DNA of 64,000 bases, from positions 3,720,001 to 3,784,000 of the forward strand of contig NZ_AP019632.1 of NCBI RefSeq assembly GCF_007035645.1, in the 5' to 3' direction. Source of the DNA: Enterobacter asburiae (GTDB lineage: Bacteria > Pseudomonadota > Gammaproteobacteria > Enterobacterales > Enterobacteriaceae). Shown piece after piece: positions 9,234 through 19,066 of the stretch. The notes beneath the pieces are model-generated. The model ran no database searches and was not told the origin of the DNA. It saw only the letters and a program-made list of their open reading frames with translations. Numbering within the stretch: position 1 is the first letter of the stretch; each line of letters begins with the position of its first letter. The translations under genes and the position numbers were made by a program.

Positions 9234-10800
9234 ATACGGTAAAGCCGAGCATCATCCCCGTATCTTCATGCTCCAGCAGGTGGCAGTGCGCCATATAGGC
9301 AAACTCTTTCGGCGCCTCATGGTCAAACTTCACCAGCACCTCGCTGACGCCGCCCTCCACTCTCACCGTATCTTTCCAGCCCGCGCGATGCGCATCCGGC
9401 GCTTTACCGTTTTCTGTGAGAATGCGGAACTGTGTGCCGTGGATATGGAACGGATGCAGCATCATATCCCCTTCGCCTGAAATCACCCAGCGCTCAAGCT
9501 GACCCTTTGTCGCAGTAAACATCGGCGTATTCATGTCGAACGCTTTACCGTTGATCATGTTGGCGTTGTGGAAATCAAAGCCATGGTCGCCGTGATTCAT
9601 GTTCCCCATGCCGCCCATTTTGCCGTGGTCCATATTCATGTGGCCCATCATCTGGCCGTGCTGCATCCCCGCCATCGCCTTATCGCCATATTTCGCCATC
9701 AGCGCCTGCATGCCCATCATATCGAGCATCGGGTTCATGGAGAGCTGCAGCTTGCGCTGCGTAAGCCCATCCAGCGACGGGAGGGCTGGCAGGGTGGTTA
9801 ACGTATCAGGCAGCGTGCCGGAAGCGGCCACCAGCAGCGGCTGAATACGCAGCACCGGATGCGGCTTATCAAACGGTGCGACCGCCATCCCCATCTGGCT
9901 CACCGGCAGGGTTACGAGGTCAAACGGCTTGCCGTCGCTGATATCCACCAGCACCTCAAAGCGTTCGCCCATGAGCATCGGCAGCTCGCTCACCTTCACC
10001 GGCTCCGGCAGCAGCCCGCCGTCGCTGGCGACCACATACAGCGGGCGTTTATCGCTGGCGGCGAAATTCAGCGAGCGCGCGTTACAGCCGTTGAGCAGGC
10101 GCAGGCGCAGCCAGCCTTTCGGCGCGGCATGCTGAGGGTAAATGGCTCCGTTGGTCAGCAACGTGTCGCCAAACCAGCCTACCGCCGCGCTCATCACGTC
10201 CAGCTGATAGTCAATTTGCCCGTCAGCGTTGAATTTCTTGTCCTGCACAATCACCGGTACGTCGTCAATGCCCCACTGTTTCGGCAGGCGCAGCAGGCGG
10301 CTTTCGTCGTCTTCAATCAGCACCAGCCCCGCCAGCCCCATCGCCACCTGATGGCCCGTTTTGCCATGCTGATGCGGATGGAACCAGCAGGTCGCCGCGC
10401 GCTGATCGGGCGTAAAGGTCACGCTGCGCGTACCGCCCGCTTTGATGATGCCCTGCGGCCCGCCGTCCACCTCGCCCGGCACTTCCAGCCCGTGCCAGTG
10501 CAGCGTCGTCTCTTCGGCGAGCGTGTTGTGGATATCCACCGTCACCGCTTTCCCTTTACGTAGCTGAAGCGCCGGACCGAGCAAATTGCCGTTATAGCCC
10601 CATGTCGTGGCGTTGTGCTCGCCGAACGTCGTTTTACCGGCCTGAACCACAAGCTGGATACGGCTGCGGGCGTCAGCGGTCAGTAAGTCAGGGATGGGTA
10701 AGGCAGGCCTGTCGGCCGCGAAAACCGCGCGGCTCCAGAGAGGTAATGCGCTGGCAGCCCCCAGCACAGCGGAATATTTTAAAAAATCACGACGTTGCAT
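9232..10800 (-). CDS. cueO: Multicopper oxidase CueO
   Basis: Periplasmic laccase-like cuprous oxidase that protects against copper by oxidising Cu(I). The N-terminus [10 protein letters not shown] is a twin-arginine signal. Copper ligands appear as HWHG, HPHQHG, HPFHIHG and [12 protein letters not shown], giving the type 1 and trinuclear sites. A Met/His-rich segment at about residues 360-400, with repeated MxGM and MxHG units, is the substrate copper-binding insert also seen in E. coli. I chose ATG 10800 (522 residues) because AAGGAA lies at a suitable distance and the protein then begins like E. coli CueO. Confidence 0.96.
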   Translation of the reverse strand: MQRRDFLKYSAVLGAASALPLWSRAVFAADRPALPIPDLLTADARSRIQLVVQAGKTTFGEHNATTWGYNGNLLGPALQLRKGKAVTVDIHNTLAEETTLHWHGLEVPGEVDGGPQGIIKAGGTRSVTFTPDQRAATCWFHPHQHGKTGHQVAMGLAGLVLIEDDESRLLRLPKQWGIDDVPVIVQDKKFNADGQIDYQLDVMSAAVGWFGDTLLTNGAIYPQHAAPKGWLRLRLLNGCNARSLNFAASDKRPLYVVASDGGLLPEPVKVSELPMLMGERFEVLVDISDGKPFDLVTLPVSQMGMAVAPFDKPHPVLRIQPLLVAASGTLPDTLTTLPALPSLDGLTQRKLQLSMNPMLDMMGMQALMAKYGDKAMAGMQHGQMMGHMNMDHGKMGGMGNMNHGDHGFDFHNANMINGKAFDMNTPMFTATKGQLERWVISGEGDMMLHPFHIHGTQFRILTENGKAPDAHRAGWKDTVRVEGGVSEVLVKFDHEAPKEFAYMAHCHLLEHEDTGMMLGFTV

Positions 10801-10834
10801 GTTCATTTCCTTATTTCCAGCAGGCGATCTTTTG

Positions 10835-10865
10835 AGCATAAACCCTCCCCTTACCGGAAGGTCAA
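10835..10865 (-). promoter_or_regulatory. CueR-type promoter of cueO
   Basis: On the minus strand TTGACC (10865-10860) and TATGCT (10840-10835) are separated by an over-long 19-base spacer. The spacer contains CTTCC/GGGAGG dyad symmetry. This is the layout of the MerR-family CueR promoters of copA and cueO, so copper induction is expected. Confidence 0.85.
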
Positions 10866-10945
10866 GTAAAGCGGCAATAATAAAGATCGTCGCACCGGCA
10901 TCAAGTATGCTAACGTTAATTTTCCGTGAAGAAGTGGTAGAAGCA

Positions 10946-11293
10946 ATGAAGACGTTTTTCAGGACAATTTTGTTCGGAAGCCTGATGGCAATGTGTGCGA
11001 ACAGCTATGCGCTAAGTGAAAATGAAGCGGAAGATATGGCCGATTTAACGGCGGTTTTTGTATTCCTGAAAAATGATTGTGGCTACCAGAATTTACCCAA
11101 CGGGCAGATTCGCCGCGCGCTGGTCTTTTTTGCCCAGCAAAACCAGTGGGATCTCAGCAACTACGACAGCTTCGACATGAAGGCCCTCGGCGAAGACAGC
11201 TACCGTGACTTGAGCGGTATTGGTATTCCCACCGCCAAAAAATGTAAAGCGCTGGCTCGCGACTCACTCAGCCTGCTCGCCTACGTCAAATAA
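10946..11293 (+). CDS. yacC: Exported protein YacC
   Basis: A 115-residue protein nearly identical in plan to E. coli YacC. The first 22 residues (hydrophobic core LFGSLMAM, ending SYA) look like a signal peptide. Two Cys remain in the mature part (DCGY and KKCKA), possibly a disulfide. The family is related to the pilin-like PulS/OutS pilotins; that relation is from memory and the function is unproven. I placed the start at ATG 10946, because the longer in-frame reading runs through the cueO promoter. Confidence 0.85.
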   Translation: MKTFFRTILFGSLMAMCANSYALSENEAEDMADLTAVFVFLKNDCGYQNLPNGQIRRALVFFAQQNQWDLSNYDSFDMKALGEDSYRDLSGIGIPTAKKCKALARDSLSLLAYVK

Positions 11294-11317
11294 CCTTCCC
11301 GACGCCCCCTGTTGAAC

Positions 11318-11377
11318 CTATAGCCGTGCAACCACGGTTATAGTTAGCTATCATGTTTCGCTCATTTTTTGTGAGCG
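11318..11377 (+). promoter_or_regulatory. Two hairpins and a candidate promoter upstream of speE
   Basis: An 11-bp imperfect stem, CTATAGCCGTG with CACGGTTATAG (11318-11343), is followed by CGCTCA with TGAGCG (11359-11377). A TATCAT at 11349-11354 could be a -10 box. The first hairpin then covers the -35 position and may be an operator or the yacC transcript end. The second lies in the leader, ahead of the strong AAAGGAGGAG ribosome site of speE. Confidence 0.45.
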
Positions 11378-11408
11378 TAACGGATGTTAACAAAGGAGGA
11401 GTCCGCGT

Positions 11409-12278
11409 ATGGCCGACCACACGTTGTGGCATGAAACACTGCATGACCAGTTTGGTCAGTACTTTGCCGTTGATAACGTGCTCTATCATGAGAAAACCGA
11501 TCACCAGGATCTCATTATCTTCGAAAACGCCGCCTTTGGCCGCGTGATGGCGCTGGACGGCGTGGTGCAAACCACCGAGCGCGACGAGTTTATCTATCAC
11601 GAAATGATGACCCACGTTCCGCTGCTGGCGCACGGACACGCGAAGCATATTCTGATTATCGGCGGCGGCGACGGCGCAATGCTGCGTGAAGTGTCCCGCC
11701 ATCGTTCCATTGAAACCATCACCATGGTGGAAATCGATGCGGGCGTCGTCTCTTTCTGCCGCCAGTATCTGCCCAACCACAATGCCGGTAGCTATGACGA
11801 TCCGCGCTTTAGCCTGGTGATTGACGACGGCGTTAACTTTGTTAACCAGACCTCGCAGACCTTTGACGTCATTATCTCCGACTGCACCGACCCAATCGGC
11901 CCCGGCGCGTCGCTGTTTACCTCCTCCTTCTACGAAGGCTGCAAGCGCTGCCTGAACCCGGGCGGGATCTTCGTCGCACAAAATGGCGTCTGCTTCCTGC
12001 AGCAGGATGAAGCGCTCGACAGCCATCGTAAGCTGAGCACCTATTTCGATGATGTCAGCTTCTATCAGGCCGCTATTCCGACGTACTACGGCGGGATCAT
12101 GACCTTTGCCTGGGCGACCGATAACGACGTATTACGCCATCTCTCCACCGAAATTATTCAGGCCCGCTTCCATCAGGCCGGTCTTCAGTGCCGATACTAC
12201 AATCCGGCTATCCATACCGCAGCGTTTGCTCTGCCGCAGTACCTGCAAGACGCATTATCCACTAAGGGGGTGAGCTAA
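11409..12278 (+). CDS. speE: Spermidine synthase
   Basis: Transfers an aminopropyl group from decarboxylated S-adenosylmethionine to putrescine. The 289-residue protein carries the SAM-fold motif [10 protein letters not shown] near residues 80-90, the acidic VEIDAG loop and the signature [11 protein letters not shown] with the catalytic Asp. It is followed directly by speD, whose start codon abuts the speE stop, so the enzyme and the supplier of its aminopropyl donor are made together. Confidence 0.97.
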   Translation: MADHTLWHETLHDQFGQYFAVDNVLYHEKTDHQDLIIFENAAFGRVMALDGVVQTTERDEFIYHEMMTHVPLLAHGHAKHILIIGGGDGAMLREVSRHRSIETITMVEIDAGVVSFCRQYLPNHNAGSYDDPRFSLVIDDGVNFVNQTSQTFDVIISDCTDPIGPGASLFTSSFYEGCKRCLNPGGIFVAQNGVCFLQQDEALDSHRKLSTYFDDVSFYQAAIPTYYGGIMTFAWATDNDVLRHLSTEIIQARFHQAGLQCRYYNPAIHTAAFALPQYLQDALSTKGVS

Positions 12279-13073
12279 TTGAAAAAGCTTAAACTGCATG
12301 GCTTTAACAACCTGACGAAAAGCCTGAGTTTTTGTATTTACGATATCTGCTATGCCAAAACAGCGGAAGAACGCGATGGTTACATCGCCTATATCGACGA
12401 ACTCTACAACGCCAACCGTCTGACCGAGATCCTGTCAGAAACCTGTTCCATTATTGGCGCAAACATCCTGAACATCGCCCGACAGGATTATGAACCTCAG
12501 GGCGCCAGCGTGACTATTCTGGTCAGCGAAGAGCCGGTCGACCCGAAGCTTATCGACAAAACTGAACATCCGGGCCCGCTGCCGGAAGTGGTCGTGGCCC
12601 ACCTGGATAAAAGCCATATCTGCGTGCACACCTACCCGGAGAGTCACCCGGAAGGCGGGCTGTGCACGTTCCGCGCCGATATTGAAGTGTCGACCTGCGG
12701 CGTGATTTCACCGCTGAACGCGCTGAACTATTTAATCCACCAGCTGGAATCGGACATCGTCACCATTGACTATCGCGTGCGTGGTTTTACCCGCGATATC
12801 AACGGCATGAAGCATTTCATCGACCACGAAATCAACTCCATCCAGAACTTTATGTCCGAGGACATGAAATCGCTGTACGACATGATGGACGTGAACGTGT
12901 ATCAGGAAAATATCTTCCATACCAAGATGTTACTTAAGGAATTCGACCTTAAGCACTATATGTTCCACACGAAGCCGGAAGATTTGAGCGAAGAAGAGCG
13001 TAAGGCGATTACTGACCTGCTCTGGAAAGAGATGCGCGAGATTTACTACGGCCGCAATATTCCGGCCGTGTAA
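12279..13073 (+). CDS. speD: S-adenosylmethionine decarboxylase proenzyme
   Basis: Makes decarboxylated SAM, the aminopropyl donor used by SpeE. It is a pyruvoyl enzyme; the self-cleavage site Lys111-Ser112 is visible in [10 protein letters not shown]. The 264-residue length equals E. coli SpeD. The start is TTG at 12279, directly after the speE stop, with AAGGGGGTGAG as ribosome site. E. coli speD also starts with TTG, as I recall, so the weak start looks conserved. Confidence 0.97.
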   Translation: MKKLKLHGFNNLTKSLSFCIYDICYAKTAEERDGYIAYIDELYNANRLTEILSETCSIIGANILNIARQDYEPQGASVTILVSEEPVDPKLIDKTEHPGPLPEVVVAHLDKSHICVHTYPESHPEGGLCTFRADIEVSTCGVISPLNALNYLIHQLESDIVTIDYRVRGFTRDINGMKHFIDHEINSIQNFMSEDMKSLYDMMDVNVYQENIFHTKMLLKEFDLKHYMFHTKPEDLSEEERKAITDLLWKEMREIYYGRNIPAV

Positions 13074-13078
13074 AAGCA

Positions 13079-13103
13079 AGCCGGAGCAGGGATGCTCCGG
13101 GCT
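13079..13103. terminator. Hairpin between speD and yacL
   Basis: CCGGAGCA and TGCTCCGG pair around GGGA. On the minus strand the stem is followed by TTGCTTTTA, so it can end yacL transcripts; on the plus strand the T-rich TGTTATTT is a poorer tract for speED. Confidence 0.6.
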
Positions 13104-13104
13104 G

Positions 13105-13467
13105 TTATTTCTGTTTCATAAAGTCGCGGTAGGCATTTACCACCTGAAGGAAATCCTCTACGCCGCACATCGACAGGCTTTCTTCGTCATAGTAGCTCAT
13201 CCCCTCTTCCATCTCGTCACCTGAAAACTCGAGCTGGTTGGCACGCACCATGACCTCTTCACCGTCCATCCACAGCGTATATTCATGCCCGGCGCGCTGC
13301 CAGGATCGTTCACTGCCTTTCACCGTATTTGCCGCCTGTTCAACCTCATCAAGAAGTGCGAGATTTTCTTTCACCTCTTCGTTAAACCAGTGTCCAACGG
13401 CTTCGTGGCCCATCGACATACGCACTTTCACCACTCCGGTGATGTCGCGCAGAAATTCGTAATCCAT
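13105..13467 (-). CDS. yacL: UPF0231 family protein YacL
   Basis: A 120-residue acidic cytosolic protein, same length as E. coli YacL. It has no signal peptide or membrane span and no motif I can tie to an activity. The family is confined to gamma-proteobacteria and its function is unknown. It is convergent with speD and shares a hairpin with it; acnB lies downstream on the same strand after a repeat. Confidence 0.9.
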   Translation of the reverse strand: MDYEFLRDITGVVKVRMSMGHEAVGHWFNEEVKENLALLDEVEQAANTVKGSERSWQRAGHEYTLWMDGEEVMVRANQLEFSGDEMEEGMSYYDEESLSMCGVEDFLQVVNAYRDFMKQK

Positions 13468-13572
13468 AGTGTTTTCCTCTGCAAAGCCATTAAGGTAATT
13501 ATCGCAGCAGCGAGGAAGAAAAAAAGCGGGAGAGGTGGGAGGAATGAAAATAAAAAGGTGAGAGCAAGACCC

Positions 13573-13616
13573 TGCGGCCTGATGCCCTCACCCCGTCCCT
13601 CTCCCACGGGAGAGGG
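13573..13616 (-). repeat. Dispersed palindromic intergenic repeat, copy 3 (inverted)
   Basis: Read on the minus strand this is CCCTCTCCC-GTGGGAGAGGG followed by GGGGTGAGGGCATCAGG and CCGCA, the same unit as at 5918 and 9140. It lies between the acnB terminator and yacL. Confidence 0.75.
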
Positions 13617-13627
13617 TGCAAACACTA

Positions 13628-13652
13628 AAAACCGTCTCATGGAGACGGTTTT
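13628..13652 (-). terminator. Intrinsic terminator of acnB
   Basis: AAAACCGTCTC and GAGACGGTTTT form a strong stem just after the acnB stop codon, with a T run on the minus strand. Confidence 0.9.
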
Positions 13653-13657
13653 GCTGT

Positions 13658-16255
13658 TTATACCGCCGTCTGGAAGATAACCCCGTCGGCCTTCTCGGTG
13701 TACTGAGAAAGCTGATCGAAGTTCAGATAGCGATAGGTATCCACCGCGGTCTTATCCACCTGAGCCACAAAGGTCTGGTACTCTTCCGGCGTTGGCAGTT
13801 TGCCAATCAGCGCCGCAACCGCCGCCAGCTCCGCAGAGGCCAGGAAGACGTTCGCACCGGTACCTAAACGGTTCGGGAAGTTACGGGTAGAGGTGGAAAC
13901 CACCGTCGCACCGTCGGCTACGCGCGCCTGGTTGCCCATACACAGGGAACAGCCAGGGATTTCGATACGCGCCCCGCTCTTACCAAACACGCTGTAGTAG
14001 CCCTCTTCGGTCAGCTGAGCCGCGTCCATACGGGTTGGCGGCGCTACCCACAGACGGGTTGGCAGCTGGCCTTTGTGGGTATCCAGCAGCTTACCGGCAG
14101 CACGGAAGTGACCGATGTTGGTCATACAGGATCCGATGAACACTTCGTCGATCTTCTCGCCCTGAACCTCAGACAGCGGACGCGCGTCGTCCGGATCGTT
14201 CGGCGCACACAGGATTGGCTCTTTGATATCCGCCAGATCGATGTCGATCACCGCCGCGTACTCTGCGTCAGCATCGGCTTCCAGCAGCTGCGGATCGGCC
14301 AGCCATTTTTCCATGCCCTGGATACGACGCTCCAGCGTACGACGGTCGCCGTAGCCTTCTGCAATCATCCACTTCAGCAGCACGATGTTGGAGGTCAGAT
14401 ACTCGATAATCGGCTCTTTGTTCAGCTTGATGGTACAGCCAGCCGCAGAGCGCTCGGCGGAAGCATCGGTCAGCTCGAACGCCTGCTCCACTTTCAGATC
14501 CGGCAGACCTTCAATTTCCAGGATACGGCCAGAGAAGATGTTTTTCTTCCCTTTCTTCTCAACGGTCAGCAGGCCCTGTTTAATCGCATACAGCGGGATC
14601 GCGTGAACCAGGTCGCGCAGGGTGATGCCCGGCTGCATTTTACCTTTGAAGCGCACCAGCACCGATTCCGGCATATCCAGCGGCATCACGCCGGTCGCAG
14701 CAGCAAACGCCACCAGACCGGAGCCCGCCGGGAAGGAGATACCGATTGGGAAACGGGTATGGGAGTCACCGCCGGTACCGACGGTATCCGGCAGCAGCAT
14801 GCGGTTCAGCCAGGAGTGGATTACGCCGTCACCCGGACGCAGGGAAACGCCGCCGCGGTTCATGATGAAGTCTGGCAGCGTGTGGTGCGTGGTCACGTCA
14901 ACCGGCTTCGGATAGGCCGCCGTGTGGCAGAAGGACTGCATCACCAGGTCAGAAGAGAAGCCCAGGCACGCCAGGTCTTTCAGTTCGTCACGGGTCATTG
15001 GGCCAGTGGTGTCCTGAGAGCCCACGGAGGTCATCTTAGGCTCGCAGTACGCGCCAGGACGAATACCGGCTACGCCGCACGCGCGCCCCACCATTTTCTG
15101 TGCCAGAGAATAACCGCGGTTGCTTTCAGCAACGTCTTTCGCCTGACGGAACACGTCTGAGTGCGGCAGCCCCAGCGCTTCGCGCGCTTTGGTGGTCAGG
15201 CCACGGCCGATGATCAGCGGGATACGGCCACCGGCGCGCACTTCGTCGATCAGCACGTCGGTTTTCAGCTCGAAGCTTGCCAGCAGCTCGTTGGTCTCGT
15301 GGTTGCGCACTTCGCCTTTGTACGGGTAAACGTCAATCACGTCACCCATGTTCAGGTTAGAAACGTCCACTTCGATCGGCAGGGCGCCCGCATCTTCCAT
15401 GGTGTTGAAGAAGATTGGCGCAATTTTGCCGCCGAGGCACAGGCCGCCGCCGCGCTTGTTCGGCACGTGCGGAATGTCGTCGCCCATGAACCACAGCACG
15501 GAGTTGGTTGCGGACTTACGGGAAGAACCGGTACCCACAACGTCACCCACATAGGCCAGCGGGAACCCTTTTTTCTGCAGGGCTTCGATCTGTTTGATCG
15601 GGCCGACGCTGCCCGGCTGATCCGGCTCAATACCTTCACGGGCGTTTTTCAGCATCGCCAGAGCGTGCAGAGGGATATCCGGGCGAGACCACGCGTCCGG
15701 TGCCGGAGAGAGGTCATCGGTGTTGGTTTCACCGGTCACTTTAAAGACGGTAACGGTGATTTTTTCAGCCAGCGCAGGGCGGTTCAGGAACCATTCGGCA
15801 TCAGCCCAGGACTGCATCACCTGCTTCGCATAGACGTTGCCTGCTTTGGCTTTTTCTTCCACATCGTAGAAGTTATCGAACATCAGCAGCGTGGAAGAGA
15901 GCGCTTTAGCGGCAATCGGTGCCAGCTTGTCGTTATCCAGCGCGTCAATCAGCGGATGAATGTTGTAACCACCCTGCATGGTGCCGAGCAGTTCAATGGC
16001 TTTTTCAGGAGTAACCAGTGGGGAGGTGGCTTCGCCTTTGGCGATAGCAGCAAGGAATCCGGCTTTTACGTAGGCAGCTTCATCTACGCCAGGCGGTACG
16101 CGGTTGATCAGCAGATCTAACAGGAATTCTTCTTCGCCCTTAGGCGGGTTCTTCAGCAGCTCGACGAGCGCGGCCATTTGGGTTGCATCTAAAGGTTTGG
16201 GTACAATTCCCTCGGCGGCACGTTCTGCTACGTGCTTACGGTATTCTTCTAGCAC
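13658..16255 (-). CDS. acnB: Aconitate hydratase B
   Basis: The main TCA-cycle aconitase, isomerising citrate and isocitrate through a 4Fe-4S cluster; it also acts on 2-methylaconitate in the methylcitrate cycle. The 865-residue protein has the HEAT-like N-terminal domain of the AcnB class. The three cluster cysteines are in IGSCMTN and PGCSLCMG. I chose GTG 16255, which has AGGAG 7 bases upstream and gives the E. coli length; the in-frame ATG further upstream lacks a ribosome site. The apo-form is known as an mRNA-binding iron sensor in E. coli. Confidence 0.97.
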   Translation of the reverse strand: MLEEYRKHVAERAAEGIVPKPLDATQMAALVELLKNPPKGEEEFLLDLLINRVPPGVDEAAYVKAGFLAAIAKGEATSPLVTPEKAIELLGTMQGGYNIHPLIDALDNDKLAPIAAKALSSTLLMFDNFYDVEEKAKAGNVYAKQVMQSWADAEWFLNRPALAEKITVTVFKVTGETNTDDLSPAPDAWSRPDIPLHALAMLKNAREGIEPDQPGSVGPIKQIEALQKKGFPLAYVGDVVGTGSSRKSATNSVLWFMGDDIPHVPNKRGGGLCLGGKIAPIFFNTMEDAGALPIEVDVSNLNMGDVIDVYPYKGEVRNHETNELLASFELKTDVLIDEVRAGGRIPLIIGRGLTTKAREALGLPHSDVFRQAKDVAESNRGYSLAQKMVGRACGVAGIRPGAYCEPKMTSVGSQDTTGPMTRDELKDLACLGFSSDLVMQSFCHTAAYPKPVDVTTHHTLPDFIMNRGGVSLRPGDGVIHSWLNRMLLPDTVGTGGDSHTRFPIGISFPAGSGLVAFAAATGVMPLDMPESVLVRFKGKMQPGITLRDLVHAIPLYAIKQGLLTVEKKGKKNIFSGRILEIEGLPDLKVEQAFELTDASAERSAAGCTIKLNKEPIIEYLTSNIVLLKWMIAEGYGDRRTLERRIQGMEKWLADPQLLEADADAEYAAVIDIDLADIKEPILCAPNDPDDARPLSEVQGEKIDEVFIGSCMTNIGHFRAAGKLLDTHKGQLPTRLWVAPPTRMDAAQLTEEGYYSVFGKSGARIEIPGCSLCMGNQARVADGATVVSTSTRNFPNRLGTGANVFLASAELAAVAALIGKLPTPEEYQTFVAQVDKTAVDTYRYLNFDQLSQYTEKADGVIFQTAV

Positions 16256-16654
16256 GACGGTTCTCCTCGCTCTCATTGTCATATGCGGCGGGCGTTCTCT
16301 TCACGCTCCTGTGAGACAGCAGTTTGTAGGGTAAATGCCCGATACCGCGTCGGGCAGCATAGCAGGATTTCTGCACAGTGTTAATCCGTTTACAAAAAAG
16401 CAACATTAAAAAATTTGCTGAATCGTTAAGCATGGTGTAGCGGGGATTCAGGGCATCTTTTTGCGATATCTTCTGCACCGTGACGCTTCAGTTTTTTCTT
16501 CATCAGATATAATTGTGTAATAAATACTCACTCTCTTTATCCGGACGTCCCGGACGCTTCCCAATAAAAGTCAAAACAGTAAAAGACGGGTGAATAATAC
16601 TCACGCCAACCGTAACGCCTCACGGCACAGCGCTTGTCTCGTTGGAGTCATTTT
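16256..16654. other. Divergent acnB-yacH intergenic region
   Basis: About 400 bases without a convincing gene; short reading frames here lack ribosome sites. It holds the acnB promoter on the left. On the right, a TATAAT at 16508-16513 could be the -10 of yacH, with only a weak -35 (TTCAGT at 16487-16492, spacing 15). The yacH leader would then be about 140 bases. I see no further clear operator. Confidence 0.6.
16356..16384 (-). promoter_or_regulatory. Sigma-70 promoter of acnB
   Basis: On the minus strand TTAACA (16384-16379) and TATGCT (16361-16356) are separated by exactly 17 bases, about 100 bases ahead of the acnB start. A GCCCGA/TCGGGC hairpin (16337-16355) lies at the very start of the predicted transcript. 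Confidence 0.65.
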
Positions 16655-18211
16655 ATGAAGTTGCCCTTTAAGCCACATCTGCTCGTCCTTGTGTGCAGTG
16701 CCGGGCTGTTTGCCGCCTCGGGCGTCATGTTTGTCAAAGGCCGCGCCACGGAGCCCGCTGCGCCGGCTCCCGTCGCACAACAACAGGCTGCACCTGCGCC
16801 TGCAGCAGCCCAGCCCGCCCCTGTTGTCGCGCCAGCCTACACTGCCGCGCAAATCGATCAATGGGTTGCTCCCATCGCGCTCTACCCGGATGCCCTGCTG
16901 TCGCAAATTTTAATGGCGTCGACCTATCCGGCCAACGTGATCCAGGCGGCGCAGTGGTCCAAAGACAACCCTAAAATGGAAGGGGACGCCGCGATTCAGG
17001 CCGTTGCCAGCCAGCCCTGGGATCCCAGCGTAAAATCGCTGGTCGCGTTTCCTCAGCTTATGTCCCTGATGGGTGAAAACCCGCCGTGGGTACAAAATCT
17101 GGGTGATGCGTTTCTCGCGCAGCCGAAGGACGTGATGGATTCCGTTCAGCGCCTGCGCGCGCTGGCGCAGAAGACCGGCGCTTTACAATCCACGCCCCAG
17201 CAGACCGTCACCACCGTGACTAAACCGGCGCCAGCGAAAACCAGCACCGCCGAGGCAACGACAACCAAGACGTCCGCGCCCGCCCCAACGGTAATCAAAA
17301 TTGAATCTGCCGACCCGCAGGTTGTTTACGTCCCGACCTATAACCCCAATACGGTTTACGGGACCTGGCCAAACGCCGCCTATCCGCCCACCTATCTCCC
17401 GCCTGCACCCGGGGAGCAGTTTGGCAACAGCTTCGTAAACGGTTTAGGCTTCAGCCTGGGCGTCGCCACAACCTATGCCATCTTCAGCAACATCGACTGG
17501 GATGATGACGATGACTGGGATCATCACCATGGCGACTGGGATAATCACGGCGGCTATAACCGCAACGGCGATAACAATATCAATATCAACGTTGAGAACT
17601 TCAATAAAATCAGCGGACAGCGCCTGACGGACGCCAACCGCACCTGGCAGCACAACCCGGCCTATCGGGAAGGCGTGCCCTACCCGACTAACCAGCTTAA
17701 CACTCGCTTCCACGCCACCAACACGGCCACAGGGCTCAGCTCAGCGCAGCAAAAACCGGTAAATCGCGATAGCCAGCGTCAGGCCGCGCTGAGCCAGATG
17801 GAGAAATCCACGGGCAAAACCTTCCCCCAAACGGCGCGCACCGGAACGAAAGACGTGCAGCGTCAGGCCTCAGGCGAACAGCTGAAGCAGATTTCGCAGC
17901 GCAATAACTACCGTGGCTACGACACTAAACCGCAGATGGCGAAGCGGAGCACCGCGCAGCAGCGAGAAAACCGCCAGACCACCGCGCAGAGACAAGAGAA
18001 GCGGGCTTCGCAGCCCGCGCAGCAACGCACGCTCCAGCAGCGAAGCAGCCAGCCGCGGGCCAATGCGCTGAGCGGTAACGACAGCCGCTCGGCGAACTGG
18101 CAGGCGCAGCAGCAGCGCGGTGCGCAAAGCAGACAGCTCGCAGCTCGCCAGCAGCAGCCGCGTCAGGCGTCTGGTGGACGTGCTGAACGCCGTGAAATTC
18201 GACATCGCTAA
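16655..18211 (+). CDS. yacH: DUF3300 family exported protein YacH
   Basis: A 518-residue protein homologous to E. coli YacH, function unknown. A hydrophobic N-terminal segment (about residues 6-28) is a signal peptide or anchor. An Ala/Pro-rich linker follows, then the conserved DUF3300 core from YTAAQIDQWVAPIALYPD to VVYVPTYNPNTVYG. After this comes a run of Asp, His, Trp and Gly (about residues 285-310, DDDDDWDHHHGDW) and an Asn/Ile repeat NNININV. The last ~130 residues are rich in Gln, Arg and Ser and of low complexity. The acidic His cluster could bind metal ions (inference). The start was chosen for TTGGAG upstream. DUF2950 follows after 10 bases. Confidence 0.85.
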   Translation: MKLPFKPHLLVLVCSAGLFAASGVMFVKGRATEPAAPAPVAQQQAAPAPAAAQPAPVVAPAYTAAQIDQWVAPIALYPDALLSQILMASTYPANVIQAAQWSKDNPKMEGDAAIQAVASQPWDPSVKSLVAFPQLMSLMGENPPWVQNLGDAFLAQPKDVMDSVQRLRALAQKTGALQSTPQQTVTTVTKPAPAKTSTAEATTTKTSAPAPTVIKIESADPQVVYVPTYNPNTVYGTWPNAAYPPTYLPPAPGEQFGNSFVNGLGFSLGVATTYAIFSNIDWDDDDDWDHHHGDWDNHGGYNRNGDNNININVENFNKISGQRLTDANRTWQHNPAYREGVPYPTNQLNTRFHATNTATGLSSAQQKPVNRDSQRQAALSQMEKSTGKTFPQTARTGTKDVQRQASGEQLKQISQRNNYRGYDTKPQMAKRSTAQQRENRQTTAQRQEKRASQPAQQRTLQQRSSQPRANALSGNDSRSANWQAQQQRGAQSRQLAARQQQPRQASGGRAERREIRHR

Positions 18212-18221
18212 GGGAACCGAC

Positions 18222-19013
18222 ATGAAACGTAAACTACTCAGCGGAATGGTGTTATTTATGCTTTCGGCCCCGGTGATGGCGCAGCAGTCTTTTAGCACAC
18301 CCGCTCAGGCAACCGATGCGCTGACCAAAGCCATCAGTGAGCAAAATGAGAGCGCGATGACCAACCTGCTTGGAGAGAACTGGCGCGATTTTCTCCCGCC
18401 TGAGGGCGTTGATCCGGATGCTGTCGATCGCTTCCTGCGCGACTGGAACGTCCGTCATACCACGGTTGTCGAGGGAGATACGGCGCATCTGGTTGTCGGA
18501 GACAGCGGCTGGCAGCTTCCCATCCCGGTGATCAAAACCTCGGCAGGCTGGCAGTTCGACATCAAAGAAGGCGCTGAAGAGATCCTGACCCGTGAAATCG
18601 GGCGTAACGAGCTCGCCGCCATTGAAGCCTTGCATGCCTATGTTGATGCGCAGCAAAGCTATTTTGCGATGAACCAGAAATATGCGCAGAAGATTGTCAG
18701 CTCGAAAGGCAAAAAAGACGGTTTGTACTGGCCTGCCTCGCCCGGCGAAGCGCCCAGCCCGCTCGGCCCGGCATTTAGCCCAAAAGAGCCAGGTACCGGC
18801 TATCACGGCTATCGCTTCCGCATCCTGCCGGACAATCACGGTTTCGCGATGGTGGCCTGGCCGGTCAGCTATGGTCAGACGGGCGTCATGAGCTTTGTGA
18901 TAAACCAGGACGACAAGGTGTACCAGTCCGATCTCGGCAGCGATTCAGAGCAGAAAGCCCGGGCGCTAGCCGCCTATAACCCTGATAAAACCTGGCAGCC
19001 TGTGGCCCCCTGA
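18222..19013 (+). CDS. DUF2950 family exported protein
   Basis: A 263-residue protein with a clear signal peptide (MKRKLLSGMVLFML, cleavage after VMA). The mature part shows the DUF2950 pattern: an N-terminal alpha/beta half with WQFDIKEGAEEILTREIGRNE, then AYVDAQQSYF, GLYWP, GYHGYRFRIL and WPVSYGQTGVMSF. No catalytic motif is recognised. The ATG at 18222 has AAGGGA upstream and follows the yacH stop by 10 bases, so the pair is an operon and both proteins are exported. E. coli K-12 has yacH but not this gene at the locus. Function unknown; a shared envelope role with YacH is inference. Confidence 0.85.
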   Translation: MKRKLLSGMVLFMLSAPVMAQQSFSTPAQATDALTKAISEQNESAMTNLLGENWRDFLPPEGVDPDAVDRFLRDWNVRHTTVVEGDTAHLVVGDSGWQLPIPVIKTSAGWQFDIKEGAEEILTREIGRNELAAIEALHAYVDAQQSYFAMNQKYAQKIVSSKGKKDGLYWPASPGEAPSPLGPAFSPKEPGTGYHGYRFRILPDNHGFAMVAWPVSYGQTGVMSFVINQDDKVYQSDLGSDSEQKARALAAYNPDKTWQPVAP

Positions 19014-19024
19014 ACGCAGCGCAT

Positions 19025-19053
19025 AAAAAAAGCGGCCATTGGCCGCTTTTTTT
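19025..19053. terminator. Bidirectional terminator between DUF2950 and lpd
   Basis: AGCGGCC and GGCCGCT are flanked by seven A residues on the left and seven T residues on the right, so the hairpin can end transcription from both converging genes. Confidence 0.93.
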
Positions 19054-19066
19054 CATCTGAAGAAAC

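Noticed and set aside
14075..16120. Two long plus-strand open frames (361 and 319 codons)
   Set aside because: Antisense shadows of acnB.
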